A stretch of DNA of 64,000 nt from Cristatella mucedo (Eukaryota > Bryozoa > Phylactolaemata > Cristatellidae), in the NCBI GenBank assembly GCA_009760855.2, contig WPIO01000011.1, forward strand, positions 169,501-233,500, read 5' to 3'. Position numbers and translations under genes: made by a program. The notes under the pieces are model-generated. The model was not told where the DNA came from, did not search any database, and saw only the letters and a program-made list of their open reading frames with translations. Shown one piece after another: positions 61,801-64,000 of the stretch. Within the stretch, counting starts at the first letter, position 1. Each line of letters begins with the position of its first letter.

Positions 61801-63788
61801 GAATAGCCCTAAGCAACCAAACGAGCTTTATGGCAATTTACTGACCCATCTGCATTTCGCTTCACTTTGAAGACGAATCAGCAACCGATGGCTTGCCTGC
61901 CCTCAGGTAGTAGGGTGACCTAATTATCACGTAGAGAAGCGAGTTTTTCATCGATAGCAGCCGTCCACAGATGTGCTTCTGTGCTGCTCAGTGCATCGAG
62001 CAGGGTCGTGGGCTCATCGCTGCAAGCGATCAGCTCCTCAGCCACTGACCCGTATTGATTGTCATACAGTCTAGATGGCCATCTAGCACCCACTGACCGT
62101 CGAATAGGTGCATTATTTAACTCGGTGGGAGCGTGTTGCAGCGTAGGTTGGGCCGTAGATGCATTGTCAGTCGAAGCTTGGACTTGTTGCAGAGATTCAG
62201 TTGGAGATGTTCGTTCAAGGTGCTGCACAGCATCCTCCCCTGGGACTGTATAAACTCCGTCCGATTGTCATGCCTGAGCAGCCGATACAGTTTGCCGTCT
62301 CTGTGAAGTACCTAGCAGGTGGAAAAATTTCCCTTGTATTATGCCAGAAGTGGCCACTTTTTTTGACCCAGGGCAGGTGAAAGACACAAGATCGCCATTA
62401 AACTTGACCATATAGCCTCTTAGGACGCATTGGCTCAAGGGAAAAATGTTCGTGGCAAGTTTGGGTAGGAGAAAAACATCTCGAAGTGTGACTTCCCGCC
62501 ATGCAGTACCTACATGCAGCTGAATATGCACCGTACCCATGCCGTTCACTTCAAGTACTTCTGTGTAACCACCGCGACAATGCCAACAATTTTCTCGCAG
62601 TATGTAAAGAGCTCGGGCTCGTTGCACATATGCTGCTCGGTTCCAGAGTATATTAGCCATTCCAGCTGTAACGGAAGCTGGAAGGCAGTCTAGTCGGCAG
62701 TAAAAACGAAAGAGTCCATAGTCGCTCTATTGGCCTGTGATAGGGCATTTTCGTAAAGTCGCGCATGTCCCTTGCTTCAAGGGTCATTATCAGCAGCTGT
62801 CAAGACTCGTGTAGCCCATTAAGCATTCCTAGGATAATCTGTTCCTCTGGTATATTGTCCCCTGTGGCTGGAAGCAAATTTGCAATTGATTTGGCTTTCG
62901 TAGTCCTGTACATTGTCACCTACAGCCATCCGGATAGATGCCAGCTTCTAATGTAGGAGTAGCCTACTCGTCAGCGTTCTGGAAGCGTATATGGCATCCA
63001 GCTTCCGCCATGATTCTGAAGCCGTTGCCATGGTTCTAATACCGGAACTCATAAGCACAGAATCCGAGACCGCCATGGCAAGCACAGACGAAGCCTTTGC
63101 CGTGCGCCTGTCAAACTCCTGCTGTACCTTAACGTCCTCTTCGTCTTTCTTGCAACTTTTACCGGTAAGAGATGCAACATCCATGGGCCATGTCTCTTCG
63201 CCATTTAAGAAACCCCACAGCTCGTTTGCGATGAAAAAGAATGTTTTTCAAATACTCTACAGCTGCCAATTCTCACCCATAAACTTCTCCAAGCCAACAA
63301 AACCAGTGAACGCTGGGCCCATAACCTTTGGGACGCAGTAGTGCCGTGAAGCCAGTCATGAATAATAAAAACGCGTTTATTACTATGCACAAAACGAAGG
63401 TCTATAGGAAATACGAAAGCAGTCTGGAGAAATAATTTTGGAATTCACGTTTATAGTAAGTTAACATAGTTTTCTAAATAGTATTTACCACTCCTAACCT
63501 CATGTTACCGACAAAGCGATACCAATGCTGAGTTTGAACTTGACCAGTACAGAGACTATTCGGTCGCTATTTATGGATTTATCTATGGTCCCTTTAAAAA
63601 ACTGCCATTACTTTCAAGGCAGCTATAACATATTGCCAAGACGACAACTAGCCAATTCTCGTAGCTAAACGAGCTGCTGCTTCAAGCAAGCTAAAACTAG
63701 CTACGCTATGTACCTGTTCCTGCACTGTGCTCCAAGCTTCAACAGTTTGACGAGTAGGTCCTGGAACCGTCATAGAAATCGTGAAATC
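11807..63788 (-). CDS. Giant multi-exon gene of tandem exon cassettes, Ser/Thr/Pro/Ala-rich (mucin-like), partial
   Basis: Extent of exon-homologous sequence; exons only are coding. Each about 2.4-kb unit carries, in transcription order, exons E4 (72 nt), E3 (75), E2b (63, less certain), E2 (72) and E1 (75), all phase 0 and bounded by AG acceptors and GT or GC donors. They would add about 119 residues per unit, with no cysteine and about 39 Ser/Thr by hand count in unit 11. In the 18 regular units the four main exons never change length and never contain a stop, while introns vary. Diverged outer copies retain several open frames of the same length. Introns are about 137 nt (E4-E3), 930 nt (E3-E2), 120 nt (E2-E1) and 910 nt (E1-E4). 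The family is not recognised. A large secreted or surface mucin-like protein is an inference from composition. Start, signal peptide and 3' end are not identified. An unusual satellite with accidental frames remains possible but less likely. Confidence 0.55.
13834..16229 (-). repeat. Array unit 2
   Basis: Exons E1 13834-13908, E2 14029-14100, E2b 14310-14372, E3 15033-15107, E4 15245-15316, all open. E3 carries unusual ACG-TCA and GCT-ACA codons (GLLATSTATDIALAAS) shared only with unit 5. Confidence 0.85.
16230..18626 (-). repeat. Array unit 3
   Basis: Exons E1 16230-16304, E2 16425-16496, E3 17431-17505, E4 17643-17714, all open. The intron beside E3 carries the 'catccctagtgaaataaatg' variant that recurs in unit 6. 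Confidence 0.85.
18627..21019 (-). repeat. Array unit 4
   Basis: Exons E1 18627-18701, E2 18822-18893, E3 19828-19902, E4 20039-20110, all open. The E4-E3 intron differs from its neighbours (ctctcacacatcc in place of cttgcagacgtcc). Confidence 0.85.
21020..23417 (-). repeat. Array unit 5
   Basis: Exons E1 21020-21094, E2 21215-21286, E3 22222-22296, E4 22434-22505, all open. The candidate E2b has lost its GT (GAC|GAAGTC). Shares E3-region variants with unit 2 and E3-E2 intron variants with unit 6. Confidence 0.85.
23418..25811 (-). repeat. Array unit 6
   Basis: Exons E1 23418-23492, E2 23613-23684, E3 24623-24697, E4 24835-24906, all open. About 24060-24350 appears identical to 21660-21950 of unit 5. 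Confidence 0.85.
25812..28208 (-). repeat. Array unit 7
   Basis: Exons E1 25812-25886, E2 26006-26077, E3 27014-27088, E4 27226-27297, all open. From its E3-E2 intron upward the sequence takes on the form shared by the homogenised central units. Confidence 0.85.
28209..30592 (-). repeat. Array unit 8 (shortest regular unit, 2384 bp)
   Basis: Exons E1 28209-28283, E2 28404-28475, E3 29409-29483, E4 29621-29692, all open. First unit with the Gln-to-Pro change in E4. Short because of intron deletions, including one near 30160; exon lengths are unchanged. Confidence 0.85.
30593..32992 (-). repeat. Array unit 9
   Basis: Exons E1 30593-30667, E2 30789-30860, E3 31797-31871, E4 32009-32080, all open. 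E1 begins Gln-Phe instead of Asp-Ser through several clustered substitutions without a length change. Confidence 0.85.
32993..35383 (-). repeat. Array unit 10
   Basis: Exons E1 32993-33067, E2 33188-33259, E3 34194-34268, E4 34406-34477, all open. Very close in sequence to units 9 and 11. Confidence 0.85.
35384..35458 (-). CDS. Reference exon E1 (unit 11), 75 nt, Pro/Ala-rich
   Basis: Exon after acceptor TTTTCTTTAG, reading DSVSTAVVPEPTPAAA then EAWSTFQSQ (25 codons, phase 0), donor CAG|GTACAG. It follows E2 after a 120-nt intron and is followed by a long (about 910-nt) intron to E4 of the next unit down. The copy at 63.7 kb keeps the frame (MTVPGPTRQTVEAWSTVQEQ), with VP.PT and EAWST.Q.Q as the conserved core. 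Units 12-18 have Glu in place of the second Ala of PAAA. Confidence 0.65.
35579..35650 (-). CDS. Reference exon E2 (unit 11), 72 nt, Ser/Thr-rich
   Basis: Exon after acceptor TTTTTACACACAG, reading GISSSSTPSS then TQSTVITTTARSAQ (24 codons, phase 0), donor CAG|GTACGC. By hand count 14 of 24 residues are Ser or Thr, the most mucin-like part of the cassette. Diverged copies keep the frame: GASGSFTPSSTQSTVITMSA in unit 1 and VISNSTTPSSTTSTVLKTPV in unit 20, so TPSST.STV is the conserved core. Residue 20 is Val or Ala depending on unit. Confidence 0.65.
35863..35925 (-). CDS. Candidate exon E2b (unit 11), 63 nt
   Basis: The frame IVDESMPVIR + ATPFITYFGSD (21 codons) lies between a possible acceptor (GGTCAGAG) and a weak donor (GAC|GTGGTC here, GAC|GTAGTC in outer units). 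Length and frame are the same in unit 1 (ILDESTPVIKATPLSNYFGS, 12287-12349) and unit 20 (ILDEITLLMNATPFHIFGPS, 58499-58561, ending CAG with GC), which argues for coding. Against it: a poor polypyrimidine tract, a weak donor, and unit 5 has GAAGTC at the donor. It may be alternatively spliced or a decayed exon. Confidence 0.35.
36587..36661 (-). CDS. Reference exon E3 (unit 11), 75 nt
   Basis: Exon after acceptor GGTTCGTTGTAG, reading GLLATTTAADIVLAAS then EETQSPRAE (25 codons, phase 0), donor GAG|GTAGAG. It follows E4 after a 137-nt intron. In the very diverged unit 1 the same 25-codon frame survives as DSTVMTVAADVALAAF + EETQSPGAD, and in unit 20 as APTNLTTAPDVSHESS + EGTRSRSAE. Residue 12 alternates Ala/Val between units. 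The acidic end (E/D) contrasts with the Gln ends of the other exons. Confidence 0.6.
36799..36870 (-). CDS. Reference exon E4 (unit 11), 72 nt, GC donor
   Basis: Minus-strand exon after acceptor GATTTTGCAG. It reads DLSTAAPSTGTRP followed by AKLVTLLPTTQ (24 codons, phase 0). The donor is CAG|GCAAGT, a GC-AG type border with otherwise perfect consensus. A GTAACT inside the exon might be mistaken for the donor, but the frame beyond it is conserved in diverged copies: LVTFFPN at 57.5 kb, LLTSFAITQ at 59.2 kb and MVASLPITQ at 13.0 kb. That supports the longer exon ending at the GC donor. The seventh residue is Gln in units 2-7 and 17-19, Pro in 8-13 and 16, Leu in 14-15. Confidence 0.6.
37786..40185 (-). 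repeat. Array unit 12
   Basis: Exons E1 37786-37860, E2 37981-38052, E3 38986-39060, E4 39201-39272, all open. First unit with the Ala-to-Glu change in E1. A 3-bp insertion lies just outside the E4 GC donor. Confidence 0.85.
40186..42584 (-). repeat. Array unit 13
   Basis: Exons E1 40186-40260, E2 40383-40454, E3 41390-41464, E4 41602-41673, all open. Two single-base insertions fall in the short E2-E1 intron, none in exons. Confidence 0.85.
42585..44985 (-). repeat. Array unit 14
   Basis: Exons E1 42585-42659, E2 42780-42851, E3 43789-43863, E4 44001-44072, all open. E4 begins Asn-Leu-Ser and has Leu at the variable seventh position. Confidence 0.85.
44986..47384 (-). repeat. Array unit 15
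   Basis: Exons E1 44986-45060, E2 45181-45252, E3 46188-46262, E4 46400-46471, all open. E2 ends TTRAPSAQ through two changes. The E1-E4 intron takes a diverged form (tgcttccgagtccgag near 47230). Confidence 0.85.
47385..49783 (-). repeat. Array unit 16
   Basis: Exons E1 47385-47459, E2 47579-47650, E3 48587-48661, E4 48799-48870, all open. A mosaic: E2 has the outer-unit Val form, while E4 has the central Pro form. Confidence 0.85.
49784..52181 (-). repeat. Array unit 17
   Basis: Exons E1 49784-49858, E2 49979-50050, E3 50985-51059, E4 51197-51268, all open. Intron divergence increases above about 51230, marking the start of the upper array edge. Confidence 0.85.
52182..54591 (-). repeat. 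Array unit 18 (longest regular unit, 2410 bp)
   Basis: Exons E1 52182-52256, E2 52377-52448, E3 53383-53457, E4 53595-53666, all open. Clearly more diverged than the central units; E4 reads DLSTTAQSTRTRP + AKLVTLFLTAQ. Confidence 0.85.
54592..56857 (-). repeat. Array unit 19 (diverged, truncated at upper end)
   Basis: Exons E1 54592-54666, E2 54787-54858, E2b 55068-55130, E3 55791-55865 (SRLATTTSSDIVHAAS + KETQSPMAE), E4 56002-56073 (DLTTTARSTGTRPEK...), all open despite heavy intron divergence. The E1-side intron breaks off at about 56857, joined to an E3 remnant. Confidence 0.8.
56858..57240 (-). repeat. Recombination junction with E3 stub and unassigned sequence
   Basis: The long intron of unit 19 is fused directly to sequence normally found beside the E3 donor (ctaggtggtaag...gcctctacctctg, about 56858-56905), followed by about 20 bp of E3 and then sequence I cannot align to the array. 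This looks like a deletion joining two non-equivalent points of adjacent units. Confidence 0.5.
57241..58028 (-). pseudogene. Decayed partial array unit (E3 and E4 only)
   Basis: An E3-like block at about 57313-57388 is 76 nt with a frameshift and in-frame stop, so not functional. An E4-like block at about 57525-57595 still reads NLMTTAQSIGNLPAKLVTFF and ends at CAG|GCGAGA, again a GC donor, but is 71 nt long. The rest, to 58028, resembles the long intron. E1, E2 and E2b of this unit are missing. Confidence 0.6.
58029..59760 (-). repeat. Array unit 20 (highly diverged)
   Basis: E1-like 58029-58104 is 76 nt, frameshifted, with donor (AT for GT) and acceptor (TTTGG) lost. E2 58221-58292 is open but its donor GT is deleted. 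E2b 58499-58561 is open. E3 58948-59022 is open with intact donor GAG|GTAGAG and acceptor ACTGTAG. E4 59159-59230 is open with GC donor CAG|GCAATA, reading DLYTNAYSCETPPAK. E2 to E3 is 655 nt, lacking the internal duplication. From 59231 to about 59760 is intron-like, with no further feature except a run of nine G at about 59718. Confidence 0.65.
59850..60480 (-). pseudogene. copia RNase H fragment
   Basis: The minus strand shows GYCD near 60390, 'SIGRGSITWSS' + stop + RQSIVALSKTEAKYMALSSA and VREALWLRQLLGSL (60200-60330), the RNase H block of copia elements ('.G..ISW.S..Q..VALSSTEAEY.A...A..E..WL..LL'), then ADFLTKSIGKYKH. The 175-codon plus-strand frame over the same place (59783-60310) is its antisense shadow. 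Confidence 0.75.
60480..60955 (-). pseudogene. copia reverse transcriptase, C-terminal part
   Basis: From 60955 downward the minus strand reads QTDVKTAFLHGDLEEDI (copia 'QMDVKTAFLNGDL.EEIYM'), then after a gap LTIKDLEGHWILGIHIT, 'VPYRTTFGSLIDLMVVMHPD' and AAAVGPVSRYSSQP..HW, matching 'VPYR..VGSLMYL...TRPDI..AVG..SR....P...HW'. The section holding the YVDD box is deleted. Scattered stops. Confidence 0.75.
60955..61740 (-). mobile_element. LINE 3' end nested in the copia element
   Basis: A 5'-truncated CR1/L2-like copy. The frame 61604-61200 is open for 134 codons and contains NSAARLICRELRSCHITPLL, LHWLPVKQRIDFKVL, MAPAYLSDILPHQAKHRTTR, GDRAFSSYAPTAWNSLP and LTTFKRNLKTYLF. Then come the 3' UTR, the terminal hairpin (61027-61034 with 60995-61002) and an ATT tail (about 60960-60985). 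A second partial tail with AAT repeats and the same hairpin start lies at about 61690-61750. It splits the copia polymerase, so it inserted later. It is the best-preserved LINE copy in the window. Confidence 0.8.
61800..62228 (-). pseudogene. copia reverse transcriptase, N-terminal part
   Basis: The frame ends 'LDALSSTEAHLWTAAIDEKLASLRDN', the copia 'P.T..EAL...E...W..A...E..SL..N' entry block. It is followed beyond a stop by LPEGRQAIGC, FKVKRNADGSV and KARLVA (61800-61920), matching 'LP.G...IGCKWVFK.K...DG....KARLVAKG'. Multiple stops; dead. Confidence 0.75.
62268..62660 (-). pseudogene. copia protease-side/gag-pre-integrase fragment
   Basis: The frame contains 'VEVNGMGTVHI'-type and 'VTLRDVFLLPKLATNIFPLSQ' blocks, matching the copia segment 'G.G...I......L.DVLYVP.L..NLLSVS.L', then 'GYMVKFNGD' and 'GKFFHL'. 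The protease active-site Asp-Ser-Gly was not found upstream. The integrase that should follow is missing; the frame soon meets the reverse transcriptase leader. Confidence 0.65.
62948..63306 (-). pseudogene. copia gag (UBN2-like) fragment
   Basis: One frame near 63261-63306 reads GLEKFMGENWQL, resembling the gag N-terminal 'F.G.NY..W' block. Another (63184-62948) reads SVLAMAVSDSVL and 'ATASESWRKLDAIYASRTLTSRLLL', the gag-polypeptide (UBN2) signature 'A..I..S.....L.....TA.E.W..L...Y.S.S...KL.L'. The two pieces are in different frames. Confidence 0.7.
63396..63713 (-). other. Intron-like sequence resembling the array long intron
   Basis: Weak similarity to the sequence before exon E1 in the array (for example ctagccaattctcgtagcta at about 63648-63668, compared with the array's ctacccactgcctctagcta). 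It is consistent with continuation of the unit 20-21 intron beyond the copia insertion. No exon seen. Confidence 0.4.
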
Positions 63789-63905
63789 CGAAAGAGAAAC
63801 GGAATAATAACTGCCCATCGTTCATCACTCATCGGCTACTTTATCGTAAACGACAAATCTTGCCAAATGACACATTTATTTTGGTAAAATACTAGTAATT
63901 GACCA
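63714..63905 (-). repeat. Array unit 21, exon E1 copy
   Basis: E1 at 63714-63788 keeps 25 open codons (ending EAWSTVQEQ) and its donor CAG|GTACAT, but the AG acceptor is changed to CG (CTCTTTCG). It lies about 4.5 kb above E4 of unit 20, the gap being filled by the copia element. The unit is then cut by a LINE tail, so E2 is not visible. Confidence 0.55.
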
Positions 63906-63934
63906 AGCTCGCTTAAACTACAGCAACAACAGTT

Positions 63935-64000
63935 ATAATAATAATAATAATAATAATAATAGTAATTCACTTGATAAAGCGCCCTCAGAGAACTTAATAT
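63935..64000 (-). mobile_element. LINE 3' tail at the window edge
   Basis: AAT microsatellite (about 63935-63960) followed by cttgataaagcgccctcag, the same 3' tail and hairpin start as the LINE copy at 60960. The body of the element lies outside the window. Confidence 0.75.

Larger units (their letters stand above)
59780..63395 (-). mobile_element. Decayed Ty1/copia retrotransposon
   Basis: In minus-strand order: gag (63300-62950), protease-side region (62660-62268), reverse transcriptase N-part (62228-61800), a LINE 3' end inserted at about 60955-61740, reverse transcriptase C-part (60955-60480) and RNase H (60480-59850). Integrase and the YVDD part of the polymerase are missing, and stops and frameshifts are frequent. 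Short similar blocks (gacgcagt..tgccgtgaa.cca) at about 59788 and 63332 could be relics of LTR ends, but complete LTRs are not recognisable. The element sits in the long intron between array unit 20 and the E1 copy at 63.7 kb. Confidence 0.75.

Overview
Eukaryotic, almost certainly animal, genomic DNA. The evidence is AT-rich sequence, long intron-like stretches, CR1/L2-type non-LTR retrotransposon remnants with ATT-type tails, a decayed Ty1/copia element, microsatellites and short exons with GT(GC)-AG splice borders. The retrotransposon C-terminal sequences look like those of marine invertebrates (cnidarian, sponge, amphioxus-like), but the species cannot be named from this window. Nothing looks prokaryotic: no operons, rRNA or tRNA were seen.

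Layout. (1) 1-7.7 kb is a retrotransposon graveyard. It holds a LINE C-terminal fragment (569-970, +), a LINE 3' tail (about 2380-2555, +), a LINE 3' fragment (about 3145-3990, -) and a longer, 5'-truncated, mutated CR1/L2-like LINE (about 4690-7700, -) with recognisable endonuclease and reverse transcriptase. (2) 7.7-11.5 kb has no gene I can support; it includes a GC-richer block with a GA microsatellite (9.5-10.3 kb). (3) 11.8-59.2 kb is the dominant structure: a tandem array of about 2.4-kb units, 18 regular and several diverged. (4) 59.8-63.4 kb is a decayed copia element (-) with a LINE 3' end inserted in its reverse transcriptase. It lies inside a long intron of the array gene. (5) 63.7 kb holds one more diverged copy of an array exon, so the gene probably continues past the window.

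The array is best read as part of one very large gene on the minus strand, built from a repeated exon cassette. Each unit carries four well-supported short phase-0 exons (72, 75, 72 and 75 nt) plus a less certain 63-nt exon, all with plausible splice borders. In transcription order (high to low coordinate) they are E4, E3, E2b, E2, E1, encoding about 119 cysteine-free residues per cassette, about one third Ser+Thr. In the 18 regular units all 72 copies of the four main exons keep their exact length and have no stop, while whole units vary from 2384 to 2410 bp through intron indels. Strongly diverged edge copies still keep several of these frames. This points to selection on a repetitive, mucin-like protein rather than a neutral satellite. 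E4 has a GC donor (CAG|GCAAGT) in every regular unit. I recognise no known family; function (secreted or surface, O-glycosylated, adhesive) is inference from composition only. The start, signal peptide, non-repeated domains and 3' end were not found.

The many 60-180-residue open frames inside the array on either strand are shadows repeated by the tandem duplication and are not annotated as genes.
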